This document shows positions 24,073 through 36,900 of a DNA stretch of 64,000 nucleotides, one piece after another. Position 1 is the first letter of the stretch. Each line of letters starts with the position of its first letter. The DNA is from Hydractinia symbiolongicarpus. Taxonomy: Eukaryota > Cnidaria > Hydrozoa > Anthoathecata > Hydractiniidae. A model generated the notes under the pieces. That model had not been told where the DNA came from, made no database searches, and saw only the letters and a program-made list of their open reading frames with translations. The position numbers and the translations under genes are program-made. The stretch spans positions 3,844,001 through 3,908,000 of the forward strand of contig NC_079889.1 in assembly GCF_029227915.1 (NCBI RefSeq). The letters are read 5' to 3'.

Positions 24073-26377
24073 AAATCAAAGTGGACATTCGAGATGGCTA
24101 ATGTATCAAATCAACCTCCTAATTGCGGAACTTTTTTCATAATTGTTTTTTTGTAAATAGTTTCTGTAATCTTTAATAAAATTTGCATCAAACGAAAAAA
24201 TAAATGTTGTTTTTTCTTTTTTCTGATAATTTAGTTATTAAAAGAAAATTCAACGCACCACTACGAAATACATTTTTGTAATTAGCTATATACAACTACT
24301 AGTTTATACTGAGCCAAATTTTGACTCTCGTAAGTCAAAATTCTGATATTATTTTAAGAAATTCACAATTTCTGTGCGTGTATAGATAGCTTTCTTTCTC
24401 TTTCCCTAATAAACAGGATCAGAGTCGGATGACTGAAAACCTTCTCCCACGAAAAATGAAGTTGAATTTACATAAAAAGTAGAAAAGTTGTCTGTGAATC
24501 TTTTGAGTTCTGAAAATTTTTTTGGCGTAACTCGCACAATATAAATAGGATGCTAATAAGTAATTGTTGTTAAGTATGGTAATCTAGATAATGAAGTATG
24601 ATATACATACAAATATGTTCAAAATGTCGAACGGGATAGGTGGAAAAAAAATTAATAACGCCACATACAGTGATCCTCACCCACAGCACCTCATTTATAT
24701 CAAATACGGCCTGTCATGCATAATGAGCATAACTATCAAAGCTTCCAAGCCAAAAATCTTGAGAATCAATCAAAACGTAAAATATTTTGTCTTGCTTTCT
24801 GTATCTCCTTTCAGCTTTCTACATACGACTTCGGTTACACAAGAAAAGCTACAATACAAAAAAGGTATTTGGTTTATTAAAAATATCGGGACATCATATT
24901 TTTTTTATCTGGTTGGTTTCTCACTAAGATGCCGTTTACTAAGCTTTATATCGAGGTGTACGTGTTTTTTCTTTTATAAGAATATGCTTTATAAAAATAT
25001 CCGTTTGGTATATTAAGTTTGAAACAATTTTCTAGAAGAACGGAGAAATTAAAATGATGACCAGCCTGGTTTGAATTTTGGCGATTTATCGGAAATAAGA
25101 TTTCAACCTGCAACAAAATTTCGCCGGGTTTACATGTTTTTCATATCGAAGTTGCAGAAGCTTTACACGCGCCGCAATTTTATGCACATGCGCAGTAGCT
25201 TTTGCACATGCAGACATATCCTGAAAGTCATTCGCGAGAGCATCAATTCAGTGCCTTCAGTGACATAAAAAATATTTCGTTTGTTGCAAACATTGTCTCA
25301 TCAAACAAGACAAAAATCATTAAAAAAATTTACCATATTTCAGTTTGTCCATTTTTTTATTTTATTTTGTATTCATTCTTTCGGATTAGGGTTAGAGTTA
25401 GCCCAGCAAGTATGAACAATATGTTGTTCTACCAAAGGTTACCAATTGCTTTATTCTGTTCACGTACGATTTCATTTATCTGTATACGTACGATTGAATT
25501 TATACATTTATACATGACATGCGACATTTCCTGAATTTGTGCATCTCCGTCGCCCTGCATGTTCAATTCTAGTTCGGAGACGTACGTATGAGGGGTTCCA
25601 ATTGCGCAGTTATTGGATGCTGTAATAATAAAGTGGCGGCTGAGTAGTGTGGATGTGCGGATAAATTGTGATTTTTTGTGACTGTTAACTTGTGGTTGTT
25701 TTTTTCTTTTTCAACAGGACGCATGTTACAGTATAGAATCTTCTATCCTGTGTAAAAGTTTGTAATATTGATAATTGATAACAAATATTTCAACACATGG
25801 GGATGTACATTAACAATGTGTTAACTACTTATTCGATTTATAAAAATAGATATTAGCTCCACCACCAATTGCATGTTGCAACTTATTCTGTGGTGGTGAT
25901 TTTTGTTTGTTTGCTTGTTTGTTTGTTTATTTAATCGGTAGTGTTATTGTTATTTTACTCTTTTGTTGGTTTATTTGTTGACTGATAGCTTTGGCAGCAA
26001 ACTACATGTAGCGGATGCAATGTATGAATGCCAAGTTAGAAGAAGATAGAATACAGATTTCGAAACAAAAAGTCGCTGTAAATCAATGTAAAACAAAGTC
26101 ACACGCAGGAAAATATATTCGCTAATGTTGCAAATGTGTTATGTTTCCCTGCTATTAAATTTTTGAAAAATACTGTCACTTTTGTTACGAAATATTATCA
26201 TATGGCACGATTATGTACTGTTGTCAGAGAGCTCGAACATCAGGGTACTGAAAGTGCTAGAAAAAGGTGTTTTTACACTGTTTTAAACTTATATAAAATG
26301 CAAATTGAAGCCGTGTCCAGTAACATACATAGTAACAAAGAAGCACGAATACACTGTGCTAAGGTGAACACTCTTCG
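24073..26377. other. Intergenic region between peptides 2 and 3
   Basis: Nothing coding is supported. The polyadenylation signal of peptide 2 is at 24175-24180. A GTTT microsatellite lies near 25912-25930. The frames at 24591-25016 and 26136-26381 are AT-rich and show no domain or cysteine pattern. The second one ends at the start of peptide 3 and is probably 5' untranslated or promoter sequence. Confidence 0.5.
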
Positions 26378-27476
26378 ATGACGTTCTTGAAGCACAATAT
26401 CTTCGTTCTTCTGTGTCTTCTCTGTTGGTGTTTAAACAGAGAGAGCGCTCAGGTAATTAACTTTAACTCACTATGAATAGTATTTGTACTGAATAATAAA
26501 CCATTTGTAACTCTGTGAAAAAACCTTTGTAAATTCGTTCGTCGCTTCTTGGAGCTAATTATTCCAAATATTTACACCACAGGGTAAAGTCATTTCAGTG
26601 TTGGAAACACTGTTATTAATGTGGGTTATGCGTTCTAAATGTATACATTAGGTATACACCGGCTAGCCTACCCAATTCTCCTCACATGGCATGGGTTGAC
26701 CGTAACTGTGGTAAAGACACCTGCTAAGCTTGTGGACCAAACCACGGGCCTTGTGATTACGATGCAAACGCCACAATGCAAGGCCATAATGCCAGGCCAC
26801 GCGCTAACATGTTAGACTTGAAACATTTATAATCTTAATACTAACAGAGTTAGCCATTAGTAATATGCGCACGAATTTCTCGCAAAATAAAACGTTTTCT
26901 ATGCTCTGGCTTACTATTATATCACAAGTGTACTAACAGGAGTTGGTGACCAGTCGCCAATAGCTGGGTACATCTTCGCTTAATTCCACCGCAATTGAAT
27001 ACTATTAAAATATCACAATTTACAATTCACAATTACTTACTTTAGCTATTAAATTTAAAACCCTTGTTATTTTTTTTAACTATTTCACAAAGCCTTGCTT
27101 AAAATACGCGTGCAATTGTTTGATTTACAGTAAATTGAGTATACATGAAATTTTGGGGAACGAAGCAAACACAACACTGAGTTTTTGTAGACATTTATAA
27201 AGACCAAATAAAAGGCCAAAATAAAATCGTCAGTTTTCCCATAAATGAATTATAAAAGCAGCCACATAGCAAAACGTTAATAATTTTCTTTTTTTTTAGG
27301 CTTGCAAAGAATGTGAAGGAAGCTTTTGTGATCCACAGAATATTTGTGGAATTTGTCTCAACACAGAAACCAACACATGTGAAGATTTTGATTGCAATGG
27401 TGATCATTGCGTTCCTCCCGTCGATGGCGAAGACCCACAAGGACCTCAAGGATCTCAAGGATTGCAACTAGCATGA
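26378..27476 (+). CDS. Eight-Cys secreted peptide 3
   Basis: Two exons, 26378-26452 and 27300-27476, phase 0 junction, 83 aa. Exon 1 is a 25-residue signal peptide (MTFLKHNIFVLLCLLC...RESAQ), the same length as in peptide 2 and with the same AQ end. Exon 2 starts ACKECEGSFC and has eight cysteines; the fourth and fifth are one residue closer than in peptides 1 and 2. The short tail is DPQGPQGSQGLQLA, a miniature Gly-x-x run with no further collagen domain. AATAAA follows at 27487-27492, only 10 bases after the stop. Predicted secreted; function unknown. Confidence 0.82.
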
Positions 27477-27534
27477 AAAGAATGGAAATAAAACTTGTAA
27501 AACTGTTATAAATTATAAAGAAAATTTATTATTA

Positions 27535-27673
27535 CTAGTCGTTAGCCTGTAGAAAAATCCAAGGGTTCGCCCGTCCTTTTTATACCGCATTGCGTGCTTC
27601 TCGCTATTGCGCAACTAAGCTACCATTTTGCGTGACAGACAGACAACCAGACAGACGGGCATTATAATATAGA
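27535..27673 (-). mobile_element. Non-autonomous Helitron-like element
   Basis: A reverse copy: CTAG at 27535-27538, then GTTAGCCTGTAGAAAAATCC (degenerate hairpin) and a 5' end reading TCTATATTATAATGCCCG at 27673. It starts 59 bases after the peptide 3 stop codon. Confidence 0.75.
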
Positions 27674-28130
27674 TCTCTAATGATGAGACGTGTCTTTCAG
27701 CACTCCTTATATGTTTGGAACTTGTTTAATTCTCATTAATAATAATCCTCCAAAATTAATTTAACAATTTTCTGGTTTTAACATGTTTTGTGCGAGGAAA
27801 TGCACAAATTCGACTTTTGGGCCTTTATTCAAAGATATTTTTAACATAAAAAAAAATAATAAGATTGTTAAATTCAGTTATGATACATTGTAATAGAAAT
27901 TCAACACAAAATTATCGTGAACAGGAGATTTCACTTTTGAAATTGTAATCTCTTTTTAAGTTTTGCATATTTTACAATAGTTGATAGTTGGTAGCTAGGA
28001 AAGTCGCTGGAATCAATATGTGAAAGAAAAAGTTTTTTCTTTTCCGAAATAAAAAATCGGTTCAAGTTGAGGTCTGTTTTATCTAATTCTACTTTAAAAC
28101 ATTATCTTGCTGATGTCATAGGGACCAAAA

Positions 28131-28226
28131 GCAAGCAAAGACAACTTTATAGCAGCACCAATAGGAACTGAGGAGGCTATCCTGCATAAATAATTTCAAT
28201 AACAATAACAATAACAATATCATTGC
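28131..28226 (+). mobile_element. 5'-truncated SINE tail
   Basis: CAATAGGAACTGAGGAGGCT and the following TAAATAAT match the 3' part of the SINE at 34200-34478. The fragment ends in a simple AACAAT repeat, as expected for a retroposed SINE tail. Confidence 0.55.
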
Positions 28227-29084
28227 ATTTCACGTGGTCTTGGTTATTGATAGATTGGCGGACTAAATACTAAAAAATGATCTTATGTACAAAACTAATT
28301 ACAATAAATATTCGCGTTGTTTATTCAAAGCTTGCATACTAAAATTTGTTAAACAAGTCAAAACTGTAATGGTTAATGAGGGTCTTCACTTCTTTCTCGC
28401 GATCGGCAATGAAATTATGTTTCTCTCTCTTCCTTTAATAATTTCATACCTTCTAGAATGATGTATTTTGACGAATCTGTGTCATTACTCGAGTGCTGCT
28501 TCGGTTTACAAAGCAATCAAAGGTTTTGGAGTTTGCACCAGACTGATTCTTTTTTAAAGCTTTTTTAAAAATAGGTTCGATTTTGCTCTGTTTTTTTAGT
28601 GGACTTTCTAATTTTTTTTGATATGCTTCTTTGCTTTTTTCTAATAATCTTTTTTTATCTTATTTTCCACATCGTCTTTGATTGCATTTCTAAGTATCAC
28701 CTGTATTTGATATTCAGAAGAAATTATACGTCTTGTCTACAGTGTTTAAATCCGAATGATTTATTTAAAACTCGTCCCCTCCTTACCTTAAGACACCCTG
28801 CGTATGCGCATACATTTATACACAGTCAATTATATGCCCTAAAAATGCAATGCCTAGCTTAAAAGCCGTCGTTGGCACTGTTTGTTAGTCAAATTTTGAC
28901 CAAAGTCGCGAAATTTTCTTAAAGACATTGACTTGCCAAAGGTTATTCCAAATGTTATTATAAAATTCTTTAAAGATTTAACAACAGTTGGAAAATCTCG
29001 GAAATAAGACAAAGTTACCAAAAATTGCCGAAAATCCGGGGTTTTTTTATTTTCGGGTAAAATCCGACAAAATCGCGAGATCAG

Positions 29085-29365
29085 ATTGCTCACGTGTCCA
29101 AATTATGCAAAATGATTCTTTTTAATAAAACAAAGTTTTGTTGCAAGTTTAAAGTTCTAAAGATATTCCTAACAGTAGTTATTAAATTTACCCCATTATA
29201 AGGATTTCATGGAGATTTTTGGGGGTAGTTGCGAGTAATGGCCAATATCACAGCCTATGAGAAATATGAAACCTAAATATTTGGTATGCAGGTGTCTAAT
29301 AGATATATATTGAATCTCAGTAAGTTTCATAGCCATATAATATAGCAATAAGGAGTTATTGAGAA
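29085..29365 (+). mobile_element. Internal fragment of the piggyBac-type MITE
   Basis: Matches the interior of the element at 17438-18062 over most of its length (for example CACGTGTCCAAATTATGCAA and CAATAAGGAGTTATT), without either terminal inverted repeat. Confidence 0.65.
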
Positions 29366-29856
29366 AAAATCCGCTTTATCTCTTCATTCAATTAAAGTAC
29401 TCGTTCATATTAACATCTTAATTTATAAAATTTAGGCAATGTCGTTTCCTTCTTATAATTTTTACGCTTTTATGATGAAATCTACTGGAAAGATTGAACA
29501 TATTTTTCCGAGGGCAGCGCGCTAAGCAATAGCCATATGGGTCAACTGACCGAACAGAGTGCAAGCCACCCACAAAATTATATTTATTTTTAATTAAATG
29601 CACGTTTTTTGATTACAAAATGTGTAGTTAAAACACAACTCTCGTCGAATGTCTCTTGTGTATTTTACAGAACAGACGCTGTGTGTTTTGGTTCATATTC
29701 CGTTCTATTATCGTGAAAACACACTCTTACTGATATAAATTTGGAACGTACGTTCTTACAAACAAGACAAAAAAGGTAAACTACCAAAATGAATATATTT
29801 TCTTTAAGGATTTATCATACATTGCGTTGATTATTCGTTCATAAACTCTTTTAATC

Positions 29857-31003
29857 TCAACGTTCTTCTTTTTCAATAGATACATCTTCATCCGGCACGC
29901 ATACGTCATTCACACATACAAAGCGTGAACAAACATTTTCCGAATCTCTACAAATTCCATTTATGCCACATCCAACCGATTCACATTTATCTCCCATGCA
30001 TTGTTCACCACAAGTCTAAAAGTGATAGATTAAGCAAGTAGCAATTGGGGATTCCATTTTACCTTCTGTTTTTTGTTATTACTTCCTACTGTTGGTAATT
30101 AGGCTGAAAATGTGTTTGAATAGAAAACATTTATCCCGGCTTGCTAGAATTCCAGCGAATTCAACCGAAATCTCGACAAGGTGGGGTCGCTGGCTTCTCA
30201 AACGTTTCATTTTTACTGAAGGTTTATTACAGTACCTTAGACCTTCTCCGTTCAACCAAGCTAGCTGGCTTTATAGCAGCAACGTACGAATTACCTACTG
30301 GACACGCCTATACCATTCCTGTCACTTGCATATGTGCCTGCCACACAATTTATTAAGTTGCAGGTCGATGGCCCCTTGTAGACTGATTACACGACAACCT
30401 AAATGCTTCACTTCTAACTACACCATTTTTGCTTAATTAACATGAAGCAAATGCATACACTTTCCTTTTGATTATCAATACTAATATTTGTGTTTTTGTT
30501 AGTCTAGAAATTTCCCGTAGCTTCGCGATACAATAGCATCATTCCTGCATACAGTTTTAGCGGGAAAAATTTAGGCTTACAGAAGAACCTCAACAGTAAA
30601 AAAGAGAAATTCAGGGCAACATTCCACTTTTCCAACTAAAATAATTGGAGATTACCCATGTAGTCTTGAAGCAAGTACGTTATTTAATTGGCCAGATTTG
30701 GGGGATAAGCAATTTTGGTCCTTCAATTACCACCCGCTTATTCTAACAATTCCTTGTTTCCAATTCTATCGTTTATGTCTACATTTAAGGTTCGTAAAGC
30801 ATTGATGACGAAATTTTGTCGAGATTTTACAGAACAAAAAACTATAAAAAATTAATATTTCAAGTGAAAGCAAAGTAAATTAACAGCAATCCGCCATCCC
30901 TCTCACTTACCTCTGGTAGCGCAACACCTTCTACAAACAGTCTCATCTCGTTCGCTGCGATAGATAAAAGTATAAAAAAGTAAAATATTTTAAAGGAGAG
31001 CAT
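29857..31003 (-). CDS. Eight-Cys secreted peptide 4 (inverted member)
   Basis: On the - strand: exon 1 31003-30911 (31 codons), exon 2 30015-29857 (52 codons plus stop), joined in phase 0, 83 aa. The donor is a strong GAG/GTAAGT. Exon 1 gives a signal peptide (MLSFKIFYFFILLSIAANE) plus a short linker (MRLFVEGVALPE). Exon 2 starts TCGEQCMGDKC and has eight cysteines, with the first pair spaced by three residues rather than two and a longer C4-C5 gap. The tail is acidic to mixed (PDEDVSIEKEER), unlike the basic tails of peptides 1 and 2. It is the only cluster member in inverse orientation and the most divergent in the signal region. Predicted secreted; function unknown. Confidence 0.8.
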
Positions 31004-32830
31004 ATTGTTAAGTTCAATGCGTAGTTCTTTGAATACGATGGGTTTGGTGTGGGGAAGCAACAATATGATGTCGAGTATAAATGCAACAATTATCACGCCA
31101 TTAGTGGTAGAAGTACTAAAATTGAGGTGTTAAAAGCTTCAAGGCGATATCGAATCAGGATATGCGAGTTCAATTATCACTATTACGTTTTCAAGTAATT
31201 CATAATTTCTGCTAATAGATTTAGACCAGTCCATAAAAACACGCGTTATTAAAGAAGGGTCAGTTGTTAATTCATATAGAGTGGTTATTGCTCTTATCAC
31301 TTAAAATAAAAAAATATGTTTTCACAAAATCTTTTTTAAACATATCCGTTATGACATGGTAACGAGCACACATGTAAATAGCTAAATAATTATATAATCA
31401 ATACAGCATCTTATATGCATATATGTATGCCAGCGTCCGAGAAACGTATTAAATTTTTTCAAAAAGACCTATTTCATTACAATTATCAATAAAAATTAGA
31501 AAAAGTCACAAAATTTTAGTAGAACAACAGGTGTGATTGTTCTTAAATAGATAAGAGTAGGGGAGATTTATGGTTACGCATTTCACTTATAAATTTTTTG
31601 TGATTGTTTGTTCTCAAAATTGATACAAGAAATAACACACGAATCAGCAGATACTACCTAAAATAGTGTGAGATTTGAAGCAAGGGGAGACTTTTAATTA
31701 TTCTTAGTTTAGGACAATCAAAAAAAATTTGTCATAGTGATTTGTTGCTATGACGACTTATCATTATAATTATAGAAAACAACGGTAGGTTATTAGAACA
31801 CGTCTAAATGGTCTTGAATTCGATCCCCATTGCCGTTGCCTGAGAATATAATAAGCTAGTCGAATACTCAAGAATTGCATTGTCGTCCCTAATGGAAACA
31901 ATCCCTTGAAATCAGCCAAGTTAAAAAGATAAAACATAAAATTATTGAGCATGGAGAACACTTCTGGAAAAGCAAATTAAGGCGTTTAAAAGCTTATTTT
32001 TTTGCAGTTACGGTTTATTGTACCAAGTTGTTCTTTTCTACCTCCCCTAGATAAGTTATTTTACTTGACCATTTAGAATTTCTGATATATAAATGAATTT
32101 CTGATATATAAATAAATGAATAAATAACAGTCGCTCCCTTAACCTGTTTTACCTTAAAAAAAACTTAAAAAGTTTAAAAGAAAGAATATTTACACTATCA
32201 ATATATTTTACTTATTTTTATTAATAAAATATCAATTCTTTGTATTTGTTATTGTTCTTTCCAGTCAAATAAAGTGAAACACAATTTCATTGTACATAAT
32301 GTCCGCTCGCTAATATTGAGACTTATTCACTTCACTTTGCAATGCTAAGGCTAAAAGGCGTTGCTAGTATTGTAGCAGGTGTGTGCTAGATTGATATTTG
32401 TATAACCGACATTGGAATAATAAAAATGAGAGCGCCAGCTTATTTGGACACTAATAGTAAACCATGGGAGATAGTTATTCAAAATTTGCTCTATTAATGG
32501 TCCACCCATTGTAATATTTATAAATATTATGAAAAATAAAATGTTGCATTTCAGTGAAATGATATCCTATATGTACATCACATCTGTTATTGTATAATCA
32601 TGCATAATGAAATGCAAAAAGTAGTGAGTCTTGCCACTGGCTGTGTGCGAAAAACTAAATCGCTATTCTCAGAGTGAGCGACATTGTTCTAAAGGTGCAT
32701 AAAAAGGGTGTAAGATGATTCGCTCCAGCAGCTGGTAGTGATAAAAAAATTATTAATATTTTGTCTTGAAAAGATATATGGGAAGAAATAAGTCGTTTCA
32801 TTCTTTTTCACTTTATTACTCAATATCATT
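31004..32830. other. Intergenic region between divergent peptides 4 and 5
   Basis: Peptides 4 (-) and 5 (+) point away from each other, so this 1.8-kb stretch should contain both promoters. I see no coding exon, no clear repeat family and no recognisable motif. A degenerate tRNA-like stretch near 31,780-31,840 is discussed under rejected items. Confidence 0.5.
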
Positions 32831-33955
32831 ATGAGACTCGTGATTATTTTCAGTTTTATTTTATGTGTTTGTTCGCTAACTACTATCAAGGGAGTAAGTG
32901 TTTATTGTTGTTGTTGTTGTTTTATTAGCTTATTTTCTTTAATGGTGAAAATTTCTAAGCCATAAACTTGCTTGATACGTTTTTTGAAAAAGTTAAATTC
33001 GAGTCATTAGTAAACAAGAAGAGATAAATATCAGATATTTTTATATTTTTTAGTTTTTGACAGATAATGTTATCTGTGCAGGAAAATTCCATTAACAAGG
33101 AACTTGCACGACTTTTTCATCGCCAAGATTGCATTTTTCTCCCAGTAACGGTTGTTCCACCTCGTGAGAAAATCGCTTTAACTTGACTGATTATTATTAC
33201 TTTAACTTGACTTATTTTTGATGAAATTCGACTTAACGAGGCCTTCGTTTACCTCGAACATTTGTAAAACTTCCCGTCATTATTTGAATTCCTATAAAGT
33301 TCTAGGGTAGTTTACTTGGAAAATAAGTACAGATTTTTTAACACCGATAAAGAAAAGCTACAGGGACTAATCGATGTGGAATTATTTTTCAAAGTGTTGT
33401 TATGTTTACTGCCAAAAGTTTTTCCGTCGAAAATTATGACTTACTGAGGGTAAAACGGGCGAAGGCCATGGCAACTTAACCATCAGGATAATTCATTGGA
33501 ACCATCTTTGACTCGCAGACGAAAAGTTGTAGACTAGATGGTAGCCCGTGAATAAATCCACAGCTTCGCCCGTACTTTATATATCGCATTTCGTGTTTCC
33601 GAAACATGACTTTTTTTCTGTGGATCAGATAAACAGAGGACGGTTAATGTAACCTGCTTATTTTAAGAGAGCACTGATGATGCTATTTTTAAAATAAATA
33701 GTTTTTTGGTACATGAATTTTTGTATTACCCAAAATTTTACTTCATAAATAAAAAGTTTTAGGAGTTAAAATTTCTACTTTTAGCAATCTTGTCCGTTTT
33801 GTGATGGAGATTCGTGCTCAACAGGTGTGATGGGAACATGCGGAAATAATGGCGAATGTTACAATGAGGATACTGGATCTTGCGAAGCTTTTGTATGCCC
33901 TGGAGGTGTGTGTGTACCATCCGGTAACAATGGAAGTCCGCATAGAGTTGGTTAG
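32831..33955 (+). CDS. Eight-Cys secreted peptide 5
   Basis: Exons 32831-32893 and 33785-33955, phase 0 junction with a consensus GGA/GTAAGT donor, 77 aa. Exon 1 is a 21-residue signal peptide (MRLVIIFSFILCVCS...IKG). Exon 2 starts QSCPFCDGDSC and has eight cysteines, with the widest C3-C4 gap (seven residues) and C4-C5 gap (five) of the five family members. The tail is short and nearly uncharged (SGNNGSPHRVG). AATAAA lies at 34013-34018. The intron holds a Helitron-like copy. Predicted secreted; function unknown. Confidence 0.82.
33534..33656 (-). mobile_element. Helitron-like element in peptide 5 intron
   Basis: A reverse copy starting CTAG (33534-33537), then TAGCCCGTGAATAAATCCAC and the shared interior TATATCGCATTTCGTGTTTCC. 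The right end near 33656 is approximate. Confidence 0.55.
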
Positions 33956-36900
33956 AATGTGGGACATCAAAGAAATATATTTCATCGTAGCCGTATAATA
34001 ATAATTTGTAGTAATAAAATAATAATTTGTTGTTAATCATGTTCCTTTATCTTTGACATTGATAGTTTCTTGTGTTCATGCCCACCGTGTTTCAATCATC
34101 TATTATGCTTTTAGTGAAAGAAAAAAAAATGGCCTAGGGCTTAATGTTGTTCAAGTCTCTGTTTTTTACAAGCTTCGTGTTTTGCTTATTTGATTTTATT
34201 GGACATTATTTACACGGGATAGCCTCTTCAGTTCCTATTAGTACTGCGGTCCAAGAGATAACGCATTTAAAGCTGCCATTTGAGCTACTAAAGTCGTGCA
34301 AGCACAGAAATCGCTCAACTAGACAACCGCCTAAGATATCAATCCTATTCTTATGCTGAGCACTATGCAGAAAGGCCAGATTCACACTTTTATAGTCTCT
34401 GGCATAACTCGGCCGGGGTTTGAACACAAGACCTGCCGCACTGGAAGGGAATGTTCTACCACAAGGCTTCCAGGGGATTGTTGGTTAGGATTGAGGTGAA
34501 AAAAAACCTTATTTTAAAATGAGCATTTTACCTTCCTAAATGAACGGCTGCTTGTGCAAGTTTGTGTTTAAATGTAATTTAGCAGTTTTTGAGAGTCACT
34601 TGATCAAAACCGTTGCGTCACTTGCGCGAGACAGTTTCAGGTCGCATTCGTGACATCCTAAGACAGCGACAGAGATTCTCCGTTTTTTTTGTAATATTAG
34701 CAAAGAATCAGATAGTCTCGAAGTCAATAACAGAAATCATGACACGCGCGTTATACAGAAGTTGTTAAAAACACCCGTAGCGATCATTTAACTAAACGAA
34801 AGCAGAACTTTTTCGTAGTGTTCATTTTTTTGTTAGTACTGCTAGCTTTTTCACCTTCATTTACAAAACTATAAATGCTAGAAGGTGGAGGATGAGCGGC
34901 TTTTAAAGACAGGTGTTTTATGTAAAAATGATTTTAATTTTAATTCGTAAGTGTGAACAGATTTTGAGTTATAACGTATTTTTCAGCGAAATATGGTTTT
35001 TAATTCGATAAAAAAAGTTAATGGAAAATATCTTCAAAACGGAAAATAATTACACCATCATTTTTAGACCGTTTTTAGACCAATGTATTGTGATTACAAA
35101 ACAGTGAACATCAATCTTGAAAACCAAAATGTTTGTAAATGGAGATGCATTAAAAAAGGAGGTCTTTTAACGTCTTTAATTTTATTTCGTTCCCAAAAAT
35201 TTTTATATCTTCTTTTAGGCAATTTTATAAACTTTCAGATAATATTATGCAACAATATTACAACTTTCACGTAACTTTAATAGAAACTATTTTAAATATC
35301 ACTACTTTTTCCCTTACTTACACCTTAAGCTTTGTGAGGTTCTTTGTAAACAAACATTATGTTGGAATGGAACGCTGCTAATTTATTTACAATCTGATTA
35401 TTGGTGTACACACGCCTTTAAAGAACAAGTTACTTCCCAATCATCTTTGGCAGCTACAACAATGGAAATTACGTGTTGGGAAATTCTGGCCAAGTGGCTC
35501 TGTTTGCCCATTTCAAAAAAGGGAAGAAAAACGGGCAATGTTCGAAATATTGTTTCCAGGGTTATATAAAATCTTTAAAAACTCCTTCAATTAAATGAAC
35601 TGAAAGAAAAAATAGTTTATATCTTGTTGTGAGAAAAAAATCTTCTGTTTTTCTCAACCATTCTTGTCAACATCATGCGGCATGCAGAAACACACCTTTT
35701 CTAAGCTCGTAATAATTGTTCTAAGTTTCACGTATAGTTAGATCTTTGTACATAAGTTAAATTACTACAAAATAAGGTATTACTAGTCCAGACAAAAATA
35801 TCTGTCTGAAAGAGAACAGAAGATACCCCTTAAGCGAGGTCCCACCTTATAGAATTAAATATGCTCACTCGCTAGGACAATAAGTTATATGTTGTTAAAC
35901 TACAAGCCGATTCAAATTTTTCCAGGAACTTTTATACCGTAAAAGAAAAAAAAAGCTTTGATTCTAGAATATAAAAACAACTATCCTTATGATATTTCAC
36001 GTTACTCCTGTTTCTTACAGATGAATACTACAGTAGACTAGCTTGCAGTTTTTATTAATTTTGTTGTCATTGAAAAAAAGTCCAGATTACAGAGTAATAA
36101 GTTATGTTTTCTTTTTGAGTTTTTGTTTTCATCTTCAAAATTGAATAGTTAATGCTAATTCTTACCTATGTCAGAAAGAGTGCCTGTCCCAAATAATTAA
36201 TACTTAAAAATGAAGATTAATTGATACTTACAAAGATATATGTTAAAAGATTGCTGATAACAACTAATGGACAACTATAATTTTTGAAATCTTAACGAGG
36301 CATTGGAAGATAAGGGTGAAAATAAACTTTTAATAAATACAAAAATGTTTAAATATAAAGAAATAAAAATAAAAATACTGCATTAAAAATTATTATACAG
36401 GAGTTTCAACAATGGAAATTTACGCAGTAAAAAATTTTATAACAAAAACGTTACACAATATAAATACATATATATTAACACTATATAATAATTTGAGAAG
36501 CACTGGACAATAAAAAATAAACTTGACTTTGAAATTAATTAAAGATACAAGGTTTGTATTGATGTAAAAGGCGTAAAATAAAATTATTGTAAGTCGAATG
36601 ACGGATTACTGGCCGCTTAACTTCACCAATGTTTTATTAAAACTAGACATTTCGTTACCTCGGCAAGAACAACAATAGTGTCTTCAACTTTTTAGTCTGT
36701 AAAAACATTTTACTTGTAATTTTAAGGTACCAGATGATAGTTTTTTGCGAATTAGTCATGTTAAGATATATTTCCTAACCTAGTCGCTAGCCTATAGAAA
36801 ATTGAGAAGGGCATTGCTTGTTGTAAATGTTTTAAACTTCGTTATTTCGTGTATCCTTTGATTGTTAACATGAAGTAATGAAGTTTACTTGGACGGAGGT

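Larger units (their letters stand above)
27477..29856. other. Intergenic region between peptides 3 and 4
   Basis: Contains a Helitron-like copy (27535-27673), a SINE 3' fragment with an AACAAT tail (28131-28226) and an internal piece of the piggyBac-type MITE (29085-29365). No coding exon is supported; the frame at 28599-28862 is Phe/Leu-rich translation of AT-rich DNA. Confidence 0.55.

Noticed and set aside
23741-24088. 115-codon frame on the - strand
   Set aside because: It is the antisense shadow of the peptide 2 mature exon (His-rich from reversed Cys/Asp/Gly codons).
30092-30436. 114-codon + strand frame
   Set aside because: It is antisense to the peptide 4 intron, has no coding signature and no splice partners.
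31780-31840. tRNA-like stretch with GAATTCGATCCC and short complementary ends
   Set aside because: The arms do not form a full cloverleaf and the A box is poor; at most it is a decayed tRNA-derived SINE head.
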